A stretch of 64,000 nucleotides of DNA. Source: Juglans regia. Lineage: Eukaryota; Streptophyta; Magnoliopsida; Fagales; Juglandaceae. The stretch spans positions 31,903,044 to 31,967,043 of the forward strand of contig NC_049911.1 in NCBI RefSeq assembly GCF_001411555.2, written 5' to 3'. The stretch's first letter is position 1. Each line of letters opens with the position of its first letter. The notes beneath the pieces were generated by a model. It worked only from the letters and a program-made list of their open reading frames with translations, searched no databases and was not told where the DNA came from. Shown piece by piece: positions 24,850 through 37,106 of the stretch. Both the position numbers and the translations under genes were made by a program.

Positions 24850-26877
24850 TTTTGGTTTAATGCCCCATCAAGAAGCAGCCTTTGGAACTTCTAATGTTGA
24901 AAGGCGTTTTGCATTTTTGGTTTTACACATTTGTCTGGACTCTTGAGACTTTTTATTTTAGGTTGTTTAAGGTCCGTTGAATTCATGAATTTTCAGGGCT
25001 TGGTTATGTTGACCTCTATTTGGTAATGGTTTTGCTTCCCTTCTTGGAATGATTACACTTTAGTGCCGTCGTTTATAGTGTTGGATGAGATTTTGGAGTT
25101 TGAAATAACTAAGCTATGCCTTAAGATGCACTTTGGTTGGGAATTTTAGCAAGCTATGGTCTACGTTTAGGGCATCTCACTTGTATCAGAAGTATTCTTA
25201 TAATCGATAAGTTGGAAATTGAGTTTGGGTTGTTGGCTCCCCGGGCTCCGCTTCAGTTTGATGATGTGGTTTAACTCGTTTAATATGTGTGTAGAATTTA
25301 AAAAATGATGGAATTTGTGAGTTTTATTTATGGGGGAGCTTGGTAAAGGTTATTTTGTTTTTATTTGTTATGAATCGCCGTGAGCGTGAAAAAATATTAA
25401 TGCAGTATATATGCATTTACAGCATCCTAAATTGTTTTTCTTCTTTTTCCCTTTACCATGTCAGTTTTTTGCATTATCAAAAAACGAAAACTTGAAAATA
25501 GTAAATACTGGTGTATGGTGGTCACCATCGCTAACTCAGTCTGCGTTCATATATTCAACGGTCTGCTGTTAATAACCCACGTATTACTAGCGCAATACAT
25601 GATGGATGCCGAAAGATTCACAGGGATGGGTGAAAGTGACGATAACATTGATATATAGACCATGTTATGAGGTAATTACCAGTGCGTTACGGTTCAAACT
25701 TGTACATTTTAAAGTGTATATGCGTAGCAAATTAATCAAATACGCCAAGTAAACCATTTTGGAGTCGCAGGCTGCATATATGCGAATGAGATCTATCATG
25801 TCTGCAGCTTCTCATATTCTGGAAAGACCAAGATTAGTAAATTTTTTTAATTAGTTTTTGTCATTATTAGGTCAATTCCAGGTTTATGTCATTTTTACGT
25901 GTTTTTTTCATTCTACATTTCACTGATGTGATTGGTTAAAACAATTATTTTATATTAAAAAAAAATGATGCATTCAATCATATTAATGAAATACACAATA
26001 AATACGCAAAAGTAAGTACACGTAAATTTTTGATAGAAGACAAGATGTATATAATGAGGCAAGTAAGAAACAGTGTAAAGCAACCACCACGTGTGCACTT
26101 GATAGCCAAACAACCAAGGCATTTTGTTTTGTTTTGTCTGAGCAGGCTGTACTAATTCACTATGGCATCAGACGCACCCCTGGACGGAATATGATCAGCG
26201 ACGGATCTGAGGAAGGATACCAGGTTCCCATTAACATGGTCAGAAGCCAGCTTTGATTAATCAATACTTTAAGGCCTGAAAAGATTGTTCCAAAATGGGT
26301 CAATCACAAGAGGATCTTTGTTGTTCCTTCTCTTTTAGGCAAGAGGGATATTTGGTGAGAATTATATATCAAGAGCAGTCATTTGTGATAGTAATCAGTG
26401 TCATAATAAGCAGGTTAGCAGGTGATCTATAAGTTCATGTTGCAAAGAAATAAACGATTCTAATAAGCTTTTATTGATATAATGACTCACATTGACCGGG
26501 AGCACTTACAGGAGGATTCTTCTCCATGTGTTATTGATCGACCAAAAAACTTTTTGTCCGAATTATCAAAATTAAGCAGAACCTTTCAATTTTCTATTAT
26601 CGTCCGGACTCCGGACAAGGAGAATTCCGTTTTTTTTTTAAATATAGTTTAGCAACATTTACATGAGACTTTGGACTGAGGGAGAGAGTGGTCACTGGTA
26701 AGACTTTTAAAGGAATATATCCTAAAAGAAGAGAAATTCTATTTAGAAAACTTCTTTTTAACACATCCAACACAATATTGATGTGCAAGTTTTAAGCATC
26801 ATTTATACACAATAAATGATGGATATTTTAATTTTTTTAAAAATAGATATGTGATGTACAACTTATACGTATAAAAC
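24850..26877. other. 3' region of eL13 and intergenic DNA
   Basis: The first 150-200 bp are the probable 3' untranslated region of eL13. The rest is AT-rich and has no recognisable coding sequence on either strand; no transposon with clear ends is seen. A further, short 3' exon of the Agenet gene (minus strand) could lie here but I found none. Confidence 0.5.
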
Positions 26878-28952
26878 TCATACCTGAGAAGCCCTGACCC
26901 AAGTTCCATCTATCCAATCTAGGCGGGGTCTTAAGGCAGAGTGCTGAAACTCCTCTTCGTCTTTCGTGCCCTTGAAGTAGACTTTGTACCTTGAGCCCTT
27001 GAGAACCCTGGAAATCACACCCTCCCACCAACCATCATTGTAAAAAGCATCAACTTCTTCATTCAAATTGAAATCACAAGCCATGACACTTTCAGGAGGC
27101 GGCGGCCTTATGTGCTGTATATCAACCTCTTCTCTCAAAAAGTTTGTGCCATCTTCTGTTCTCAGGCTCCGGTACTCAATGAGGTATTTTTCCTGTCCTA
27201 TAGCATCAAGAACCGTTGCAGCAAACCAAGCACCTTGAAATCCATCTTCGTCACTGCTTACCTCCACTGGTGTTCCTTTCTTAAACTTTTTCATCCTTGC
27301 CTTGCTTGAATTTGCGACTTTCTTCATCGACCATTCCTGCAGTCTAGGATTTGAGAACATTGAACTAAACAAGAAAGAGGAACCCACAAAGATAAAACAA
27401 AAGTAACATAACAAAAAGTTAATTTGCCGTGACTATTACAGAACAATTAGTTCAGAAAGATTGTAGAGGCTCCGCATTCAAAATACTGATTTTTACAGGT
27501 TTTTCTCGATCCCCATTTGAAGTGTTGCTTGTTGTATTAAGGCATTCTTACGCACACATGAAGTCCCACGCCTGAAACAAGTGAGAGAATATTTTCTTAC
27601 GCACAAAATTATATGTTCTTCAATGCTTATTGACATTAAACAGTTACAAGATTAGCCAGGAGAGAGAGATTAGAGGGGCGCGCGCGCAAACACAAGCAGG
27701 CGCATTATCACTTTGATTGTGCATGGTCAATAAGAAGAAAGCCATCAGCTAGTTCTTACAATTTGTTCATTTTTAATTTCGGATTGAGATGATCTCTCCG
27801 GCTTTTTACCTGTATTAGCATTCACATCCCATTCTCCATAAAATTTTCTATAATTTAGTTAAAAGGTACATTTCTTAAAAAAAATTTCTAAATTTTACTC
27901 ATTTTTTAAAAACATCCTAAATCTTATTTCCTATATTTTTTCTATTATATTAAAATAATATTTTTTATTACTTTTTTATTATTTTTTTCTCTAACTTTCA
28001 TTTACAAACTTAACTATTTAATATTTTTTCTTATATTTTGAACTATTACTTTAATGAATATTTTAAACAAAAATTTGATATATTTTCCTTTGTAGATATG
28101 ATAATATTTTTAAAATTAATTTTTTTTATATTTTTGTAATTAATTAAATTATTTTTAAAATTATAACAAATATGAGTATGAAAAAAAATGTAGATGATTG
28201 GAAGAAGGCCAGCGCCTACTGGAGAAAAAGAGAGAAACAAGAACAATAAAGAAGACAACGAGAGTTCAGTCAATTAGAAGGTTAATAACAACTAATATTT
28301 TATGTGGATGGAAACCCAATCTATCGGTTAGAGGACAATTGTTCTTTATAATTGGCTATATCTCGTGCGAGTCTAACCCAACTATGACTATGAGTCTCAC
28401 AAACAGTCTCAAAACAATCAATCTTTTGATGAACAGATAATACTTCCCAGATTTCCCTTCATTGGATGAGGAAAAGAAACCAACTTAGGTTGAAAAAATA
28501 AAAATAAAAAGAAGGAATCTTACCCTAGGTGGAAGCCAATATCCCTCGACCCACTCCCGATGATGCCTTAGCTCCTCGGCCTGAAACGAAAACTGCTGCT
28601 GCGCAAACCTAAAGTAAACCCAGTACGTCGGACCCTCACCGACCTCAGTGATAACTCCTTCCCACCATCCGCCACTAAAAAACGCGTCGACCTCGTCCCC
28701 AAAATCGAAACTATAATCGTGTTCTGGTGGAGGGAAGGGCCTTAAGAGAGCCATATCAACCTCTTCCCTCAAGGATTCATCGTTTTCCTGTAGATTCTTG
28801 TATTCAACCACGAACTTGTTGCTTTCGGATGGCCCAGCGATTATCGTCGCGGGGAATAGCGTGCCTCGTAGGCCGGGGTCTACACTGGTGGCCTCGACCT
28901 CGGCTCCTATCTTAAGGTAAGATCGAGCCGGGTTTGCCTTACTGCTAGCCAT
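26878..28952 (-). CDS. Four-module Agenet (plant Tudor-like) domain protein
   Basis: Agenet modules are Royal-family folds that often read methylated histone tails; plant members act in chromatin or RNA biology. Exon 1 is 28524-28952 (143 residues), donor CCTAGG|GTAAG; exon 2 runs from 27336 down to a TGA ending at 26878. Together 295 residues. Four modules are visible: KIGAEVEATSVDPGLRG..., FDFGDEVDAFFSGGWWEGVI..., FKKGTPVEVSSDEDGFQGAW... and FNLNEEVDAFYNDGWWEGVI.... Modules 2 and 4 share the EVDAF-x4-GWWEGVI core and 1 and 3 share REEVD and RPxPP endings, so the protein is a duplicated pair of pairs, with one pair per exon. The start is MASSKAN; the frame is open further upstream. The end is uncertain because GCTTCTCAG|GTATGAG could also be a donor leading to another exon. 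Little besides Agenet modules is present. Confidence 0.85.
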
Positions 28953-30342
28953 CAAGGCTTCAGGATTTTCCTTCTCTTGTTCAACTTCTTTAGGGTTTCG
29001 GTGTTGGGGAAGGAGAACTTTAACGTTCCACCATGATAATAGGCCGTGCATGTATTCTAATTCCCATATCAGAATAAATATGGTACCGGAGGTCGGGTCC
29101 ACAACTTTTTATTGGACACAATTACCCTCGTCTGGAAATATAATTGAAATAGAATGAGATTATATAATTTTAAATAAGAATCAAATATTATTAGAATTTT
29201 ATTTTTTAATATTATTATTATTTTAAAAATTAAAAAAATTATAATAATAAAATACGATAAGATTAAGTGAAATAATTTCTATATCCAAACCTACCCTTAT
29301 ATTATTGTTGTTGTTATTTATCGCACATGTTCTTGCTCAATTAAGCCACTTTATTTTTTAAATTAGAGAAAATCCTAAAAAATAAAAAATCTTTTATTTT
29401 TTAGTTTCAACCATTATTTCAAATTAAATAGGTGAAATATTGTGCTGTCAACATTTTTACTCAACATAATATTCTTGATTAAAATATTTATTATATTGTT
29501 AAACATTGTATAAATCAAATTTCAAGCAATTTAAAAGCAATTGTTGAGATGAGATTATAGATATATAAAAAGAGAAATTCTATTTACAGTTCCTATTTAA
29601 AGACTGCACGTGCAAACCCTTCATTAAATGAAAAAAAATATTATTTTGATAGAGATATTATTATATTTTAAAAAAATTTTAAAGATAAAATTAACTAAAC
29701 TTGAAATGAAGTCTCCATTTGAGAACTACGTAACATTGCTCTTCCTGAACACTGCTACAATTAATAACAAGGTTTATAGATAACTATGCCATTTGATTAT
29801 CTATTTAAAAGTCTTTACACTACACACCATCAACATAACATAACATAACATAATTTAATGTATAAGATTCAAATTTTAAAATTCATCTTTCAAATTAAAG
29901 GATGTCACGTGATAATGTGCGGTGTAAAAAATTTCAAATAAAATTATTCTAACCAAATACCCATATTTCCCACAAAACTGAGATTATGTGGAAACTCGGG
30001 TTCCCACTACATTCATCTAGGGATAACACATTCGATTAAGTTATAGCTAACAAAATAATACAACCAGATGGGGGAATCTGTCATTGTACTGGATAGGTAG
30101 ATCTGTGTTACAATGATTACAAAAAACATAAAAAATAACAAAGATTACAAAATAAAAAATAAAAATAAAAACGACTTTTTAACTACTGTTCAAATGGATT
30201 ACCTGTTAGAAGTGTTTCTCCACGAGCTTCTATCAAACGCGAAATCTCTTTATCCTAAAATAAATATGCCCAAGAAGAAAATTGGAGCAGTCCCCAAAAC
30301 AAGTCAATGTTATAATTTCATGAAATGTCGCATCTTTAAGTT
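28953..30342. other. Interval between the Agenet and SWC2 genes
   Basis: Contains the Agenet gene promoter (next to 28953), a Tourist-like MITE remnant at about 29150-29290, a MITE relative at about 29573-29745, the short palindrome at 29806-29933, and the 3' untranslated part of SWC2 near 30342. No coding sequence is supported. Confidence 0.5.
29806..29933. mobile_element. Short palindromic MITE (TACACYACACACCATC ends)
   Basis: The left end reads TTTACACTACACACCATC and the right end reads, inverted, TTTTACACCGCACATTATC. The same family is represented by a better preserved copy at 43605-43724, with TCTACACCACACACCATC and TTTTACACCACACACCATC ends. Confidence 0.6.
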
Positions 30343-33300
30343 TCACTCATCATCATCTGCATAACTGTCGCTTTCAAGAGCAGGAATTCTTCGGAAACGG
30401 GCCAAGTATCGAAAATATGATACTTCACTTTTATTTGATGTTACTGATCTCTTCCGCTTGGCTGAAAATCCTTTCGCAGATAATGAATCAAACAAATCTC
30501 CCATGTCCATATCCTTTGGGACCCCACTACTTTCATCAGCAAAACTATAAAATCACCCACGACACAAAATATTAGCCACAAAAATATAAATCCTATAAAA
30601 GTCCCAGTTGTTTAGATGAAAATGTCTGATTAGTTTCCTACATCAATTGAGAAAGAAGGCCCCTAGGAGGTAAGGGAAGGCATACCGCTCGCGAATTATT
30701 TTAAAAGCTTCTTTTGTTGCATAAGGTAGCCCTGTCTTAGGATCTCGGTACCTACAACATCAGATGACAATTAATTGCAAGGTGTGATGAGGTGAAATAT
30801 AATAAAAAACAAAAACAAAAAATTTCTATATCAAGGGCCAATAGAAGTGAAAATAATCCAGTTTCCTTGGGCGTCAGATGGTTCAAAAAAATTGTAAGGA
30901 AATTACAAAATAATACAGCGTCCCATAACAACTAATCTTCACACTAGTAATTCTGCAAAGCCACAATCTTAAGGCACAAATGGGTATCTTGTTATTTTGG
31001 CATGAAAAAATTTCTTGTTTTACTCCCATCTTACTTTCATCATTTTCTTTGATTAAAAAAAAAAAAAAAAAAGTTACTTTGGAAAGCACAAATTGGGGGT
31101 GAACAGTTACCCAGTGAGTATATACACGAGGATACCCTACCAGAGAAGAGATAATTATGTTCACCGAAAAAAATAATAATGTCAATGTAGAGCAAGTTGA
31201 AACACTTGGTGGGGAGGGCTTTAAGGGGGGTCCAGTCAATATTTTGAATACCGTACCGGACGTCGTACCGGTCAAGGCACTGGAACGAAATATTTCGGTA
31301 CCGATACCGTTTCGGAATAACGTTTCGGGATAGTCGATATATAAATAAATTATATATATAAATTATATTCCAAAATAATAGTTTATATATAAATAAATTA
31401 TATATAAATACATATATATAAAAATTATAAATAGTCTAGTCTGAATTAGGAGTTAAAAAATAAATTTGTAGTTTGAAAAAAAAAAAAAAACACAGGCCGA
31501 AATATCGGCCGGTACCGGCCGAAATATAGGCCAGTATAGGCCGAAATTTAATCCGGTATGGCCGGTACGGCCGGTATTTTAGCCGGTACAGAACAGATAT
31601 AGTATCTGTACCGGCCGGACGGCCGAAACGAAAAATTTTGGCCGTACCGGCCGGTACGGTACGAAATTTAAAACACCCCTTCAACTTTCCTCATCCTCTT
31701 TCCAACCGAATAATTAAAAATAAATCCAAAACAGGGGGAGACCCCTTCCCCAATTCATTCCCTAGCCTCTCCCTCCATCAATTAAGGGTTAGTTATTCCT
31801 AATAGAACATCGAGGTAAAAGCCACATGTAAGCCAACTGTACTGGTATAGAAATCATCAACAATATTAGACAATGCAATCATTTCCAACGGTAATTTCTT
31901 TAACAAAAATCATTAACTGCCAAACAAGAAATTGGATCTTACCTGGCAGGCAAACCAGTAACTGCACATACAGCTTTTTCTGGATCTGGAAAGAAATTTA
32001 AATAGAGTAAGTGAATCAATAGCACGGCCATAGAGTACAGAAAAGAAGTCCCTAACAGCCACCAAAGAACGTGATCTGCATCTACATGTGCTTTTAAATG
32101 CAAAAACCTTTAGCATATATTTATTCTTTTTACACCCTATTTTACTTAAGCCCGGAATTAATACTTTGAAAAGGTGGATGAACAGATTTACCGATCAAAA
32201 AAAAAAAAAAGTGGATGAAAAGAAAAGCAAAGAAAAAATTGAAACAATGAAAGATTGAAACCTTTAATCAATTTAAGCTTTTCTGTAAACCAGCATAAAT
32301 ATTAATTTTGGAAGTAACTGCATCACATGGTTAAGACCTATTCCTATCCTTCCTGGAGCTCCAGGTTTTATGGAACATTTAGGTGTCTAAAAGGCCATTT
32401 CAAACTGAATCTTTGCCACCATCATCTTAATAGGCCACTCACTCCAACTGCAGAAAGAAATACAAATTTGTTTCTATGAAACAGAGGCAGAGAAAATGGA
32501 ATTTCCACAATGACAGCAAAGCCTTCAAATATAACCTGAGATACAACTCTGAAATTATCATCAGACGGTTAAGGTTATTTCAAAAGGCATTTGTAAGATT
32601 CCTACATTGTTCAGGCATGGGATCTAAAGGCTCATCTCAACTCCAACAGAATGTATAACTGAATTGTTTGGAGACTCTTCAGCAATTTCACCAACACAAT
32701 ATAGTGCTCACAAGCATGTAAAGTGAAACTCACATGGAACCGACAATGTAGAAATCTCTGACTGAAATGACAATCCTTTACTGAATTCTAAATATGAAGA
32801 ACCTGTAAGAAAGTTAAAGATGAAGATTAAATTAATCGAAATTGAAATGATATTTCCAATAAAATAAAACTTCATATATCACTATGTTCTTTTCAAAACA
32901 ATATGAACACTAGAGAATGAAAGAAAGCTTGCCATCTTTTGAATAATATCGTATCTGTGGACCACTGTAGACAGCTTTATGCACAATTGCTCTTTTCTTA
33001 ACTTCTTCCTCCCTAGCTAAAACACGCTCCAAGTTCCTCAAGTTCATGATTTCTTCAAAGGTGTCATCAATGTCATTCAAGTTGAGATCGCACAGAAACC
33101 ACCGTCCTCACAACATCAGACATTTACTTACAAAGTTTCAGGCAATCTACAGATAATCTCCTAAATATTGAGATAAAAGTCAAAACCTGTTTGAGCTGCT
33201 TCCAAAAGCATCTCTTCTTGGGTCATCCTCTTCTCCTCACCTTCTTTTTTCCTTTTTATTGGCTAACAATGTTGAAAATAGCATTACTATGATGATTTCA

Positions 33301-35213
33301 CCAATAACAAAATCAAATAAATCAAATAAACCAAGGAATGCTGAAAATGAAACTAAGAATTGCAATCACATGTTCAGCAATATGGACCAACTCATTTATG
33401 AGAATGTTAAAGAAAAGCAAGTGCATTTTGAAATAACTGGGGCCTTTAGCAAAGTGCAAAGCAAAAGAAATGTGTATCTTTCATTTTTTTTTTTTTAATA
33501 GGTAATCAAGAAATTTTATTCATAGAAGTAGGCGAAGCCCAAGTACACAGGAGAAATGTGTATTTTTCATACCAGGACAGGCATTTGAGACAGTTAAAAT
33601 AGTTCAATTCAAACAACTTCAAAGAGGATTGGCCTGAGACCGATCCTATGAGATGCTAATGATAGCATAAAAATTTTGGTTTCCGTCAGCAACCTTTCGT
33701 TCCTCTATTTATTCCTTTTCTTTCTCTTAACAGAGAAAAACAACCAAAATTGCAGAATAAAGGGAACAAACAATAGGAACTCAAAATTTGAAAAAAAAAA
33801 AAAGGAAGGATAAGATATCTATGAACTTCATAAAAATTGAACTGAAAACATTGTTTCAGTACATGATACTTTAATAATCCCCACAACCAAGTCTATTTGG
33901 ATTCATCAAGTTAAAGTATCATCACAATCAAAGTGAATGGCTATTAACATCGATTATCATTTCATCTAACCAACAAGCAGCACTTCAATCATGATTCAGA
34001 AGTATGTCCAACACGAAATGCAGTGAAAGAACCCCCAAACTGACCTTCATTGTTGCTTGCAGAGCTGCACGTATTGCATCTCTCTCAGCTTGCCTAACAA
34101 TGACCGAAGTTCTAGTAGATTTCCTCACTGTTCTCTCTCCTTCGTTCTCATCAGGGACATCGTGGTGTTCAGGCGAGGCAGACTTTTGAGTTGGTTTTTC
34201 ATCCTTGGTACCAGCCTCTAACTTCGAAAGGATTTTCTTTTTCTTTTTCTTTTTCGGTACAGGTTTCCCTGGGAAAATTAATCTCTTCTTTGTACGCGTC
34301 CTATAAGAAAACCAAACAATAAGAAACACAAACAAATTTTTTTTTGATAAGTAATGAGATGTTTTCTTGATATAGAATAGGCATAACCCAAGTATACATG
34401 AAGTATACATGCGATTACACGTAGTTAGGATCTAGCAACAGTTACAAGGAAATCATGAAAGTTGAGACCATTAAAGTCTATAATATTTGCCCACATAAAT
34501 AGAGTCTTCCAGAAAAAACACTGAAACTCTTCCAAAGAGCGCTCTCGATCCTCAAAATTTTGGTCATTCCTTTCACTCAAGAAACATAAACAAATTATAG
34601 TACATAAAGTGTATCCTTGGCTTTAGCCAATAGAAGCTAAACCTGTCATCCGCATCGTTATCTACTTCTTCATCGGGCTCGGGCTCCTAAATAAGACGAT
34701 AAAGGAATTTTGAGCAGGACTGGAAAAGTAATATCTTAACAGTGATTGCATTACAGATATCATTGACATGAAATATCTTAACAGTGATAGTAATCTCACA
34801 TCTTCATCGAAGTCGCTATCAAACTCGTCAGCAACCTCTGGCTCTGCTTCATAATTAATATCGTTCTCTTCCTGTAAAACACATAGTATACTTACAATTT
34901 TGTTGGCCATTCGAGATTTTCGTAAAATATAGACACGCACACAGAGAAGCTTAATGTGCAAATTTAGGCAAATAATCATAAAAATAGGCATATTTCTAAC
35001 TAGATGAACGAAAAGGAAAAGAATCGTGAAGAATGAAACCAAAAAATTGAGACAAATAAATATCGAATCTACATCTTTAAGAGCATCCTGGTTCCAGAAC
35101 AGCTCATCCTCCTCAACTTCCTCGTCCAGCAACCTGGTCATCCTCTTTCCTCGTGTCGCTCGAGAGCCGCGATCGAGGAAGATAGGGGCCTCTGAGTCTT
35201 TTGAGGTTTCCAT
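30343..35213 (-). CDS. SWC2: SWR1 complex subunit 2 (YL1/VPS72 homologue)
   Basis: YL1/Swc2 binds H2A.Z-H2B and helps the SWR1 remodeller place H2A.Z in nucleosomes. Ten exons on the minus strand: 35073-35213, 34800-34871, 34643-34686, 34045-34300, 33187-33262, 32933-33052, 32734-32802, 31943-31985, 30686-30751 and 30343-30544, summing to exactly 363 codons (362 aa). The N-terminus (PIFLDRGSRATRGKRMTRLL) is the YL1_N region with the acidic stretch EEVEEDELFWNQDALKD; a poly-Lys signal (VPKKKKKKKILSK) is in exon 4; MNLRNLERVLAREEE and the YL1_C motif YPEKAVCAVTGLPARYRDPK with ATKEAFKIIRERFADE follow (about residues 255-305). The intron after exon 6 has a GC donor (GATG|GCAAGC). Two LINE fragments and a TIR element sit in introns. 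All parts look intact. Confidence 0.95.
31233..31680. mobile_element. TIR element rich in GGCCGGTAC motifs, in a SWC2 intron
   Basis: The left end (ATTTTGAATACCGTACCGG) and the inverted right end (TTTTAAATTTCGTACCGTACCGG) are inverted repeats, and many CCGGTAC/GTACCGG and GGCCGAAA blocks recur inside around an AT-rich centre. It is far more GC-rich than the flanks at its ends. A target duplication is not certain, so the exact ends and superfamily (hAT or Mutator) are open. Confidence 0.6.
33485..33551 (-). mobile_element. 67-bp 5'-truncated LINE 3' end with 19-bp target duplication
   Basis: Starts with a T-run (the poly(A) on the minus strand) and carries the LINE 3' tail also seen at 34338 and 40155 (plus strand AATAGGTAATCAAGAAATTTT ... 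GCCCAAGTACACAGG). AGAAATGTGTATYTTTCAT flanks it at 33466-33484 and 33552-33570 with one mismatch. It lies in a SWC2 intron, in the same sense as the gene. Confidence 0.85.
34338..34578 (-). mobile_element. 241-bp 5'-truncated LINE with target duplication, in a SWC2 intron
   Basis: The T-run at the left end is the poly(A) tail. On the minus strand the insert still encodes the C-terminus of a LINE ORF2 (ERNDQNFEDRERSLEEFQ ... then a stop). AAGAAACAYAAACAAAT flanks it at 34321-34337 and 34579-34595, with one mismatch over 17 bp. It is in the intron between the 34045-34300 and 34643-34686 exons, same orientation as SWC2, and so brings its own 3' end signal into the pre-mRNA. Confidence 0.88.
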
Positions 35214-35914
35214 GGTTCTACTTTTGCTCCTCCAACGCAAGCTCCGAAGGAATTTGAATTAGTTCTACAGCAAAACGGAGCTAGATATATATATAAATAT
35301 ATATTCCGATCGAAATGATAATCTAAAAATCCGGAAGTAGCAGTTCTCGTCCGGGGTTTTATCCCGGCGAGGGACCGATGGGATTTGCAACAGCGGTGGT
35401 CCGACGGTTCACGGCGGGGACGTGGTTGGAGCGGAACCAAGTGCGCGTGGCTCGAGTTTTCGATTCAATGGGCTTCGCGACTCCAAAAGCCCTTCTAGAT
35501 AAATCTAATATCATCGAGTGGATGCGGTTTTATTTTCGTTATTACTTTTTTTTTAAAAAATCATTTTTAATTACACTCGTTCATACAGCATGTTTTAAGG
35601 CTTCGTTAGAAATTTAATTCTTCTTAACTCGTTATAAATTTTTTAAATTTTAATATAAAATATAATAAATAATTTAATTTTTTTAAACTTTAAATTAATA
35701 ATAATAATAATTAATATTTTAATAATATTTTATCATCTCAATTCAACTCAATTCAACATCTAAATACATTTCAAATGACTTCTTTGATAATGATTTCATC
35801 TATTAAATACTTAAATATATATACATATTTAAAATACAACATCTTTTTAATCAATTGACAATACTTTAAATTTTTTCTAAGAGAATTACTGATCAAATCT
35901 CTCTCACCATATAT

Positions 35915-35947
<33 letters not shown>

Positions 35948-36267
35948 CACCACAAGATATAACAAAACTTATAATGAAAAACGACACCGATAGATAGTAA
36001 AACATGAGAATCTTATTATTATTCAATGATAATTTATTTTTACCATTTCCTCTTATAAGATTTTAGGGTTAAAATAGTATCTATATATATATATATATAT
36101 TTTTTTTTATGAGTATGCATTTGGGCAGTTTTTGTTTGGCTCGGTCCGAAACTCAAAAAACTTGATTCATTTGGAGGGTATTCCAATTTCGTATCTGCTC
36201 CGAATGCGGATACAATTATATAACATGGGTTCTAAATTAATATATGTACTCATAATCAGTTTCTAGA

Positions 36268-36432
36268 GAGAAATGATATTTGCAGTCGTGAGTGTGTAAG
36301 CGTCGTGCAATCGCTTTGAAAAAAGTAAATAAATATGAGATCCACATAAAAATAAATTAATTTTTTAATAATAAATTTCACTATTTTTCAAAACGACATT
36401 TACATATTCTACAATTATATATAGCATTACTC
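36268..36432. mobile_element. MITE copy of the 6668 family
   Basis: Starts GAGAAATGATATTTGCAGTCG and ends TATATAGCATTACTC; the inside is strongly similar to 6668-6844 (TTTGAAAAAAGTAAATAAAT, TTAATTTTTTAATA). The flanking nine bases, GTTTCTAGA and GTTCTCATA, agree only in part, so the target duplication is unproven. Confidence 0.6.
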
Positions 36433-36917
36433 GTTCTCATATTAAAAAAAATACTTTATAGATTAAATGGTGTCATTTTGTGTTTGTAATCCCCATCTTT
36501 AAATTTTATTTTTGTTTTACAAATCCAGGTGTCCAGTTACAATTTGGATAACTGAATATCTTAGTTTTTATAATTCAGAATCCACCCGAATTATAACCAA
36601 GTTAATCTGGATTCTGGACGGGTATTCAAATCGGATTATAAATCCGAATGCGAACAAGTATAGTTGGGTACCTTGATTTGCATCCAAATTTACACCTCCA
36701 CATTCTTGAATCTGCGACCCATTTTATAATCTAATATATAAATTATCAATCTTTAAATAATGTATCATCTATTTATTAAAAATTAATGGTGTGCTGCACA
36801 AGTTCAGTTAAGATTCAATTATCAAATAATTCTTATCATTTATTTTTTGTCTATTTTAAGGATGAAAAATAGATGAACCACGTAACTTGTAATTCGTCCA
36901 AGAATTTGTTATTTTCA

Positions 36918-37106
36918 TGAGTGCGTTTGGATGTTAAATTAAGTTGAATTGAGATGATAAAATATTGTTAGAATATTATTTATTATTATTATTATTATTT
37001 TAAAATTTAAAAAAATTGAATTGTTTATTATATTTTGTATTAAGATTTGAAAAAATTATAATGATGAATTGAAATGAGTTGAAGTGAGTTTACTTTCCAA
37101 ACGAAG
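36918..37106. mobile_element. Tourist-like MITE copy
   Basis: Left end GAGTGCGTTTGGATG; inverted right end GGCTTCGTTTGGAAAG, with the same GAATTGAGATGATAAAATATT arm and AT-rich centre as at 2515-2704 (opposite orientation). No clear TAA duplication remains. Confidence 0.65.
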
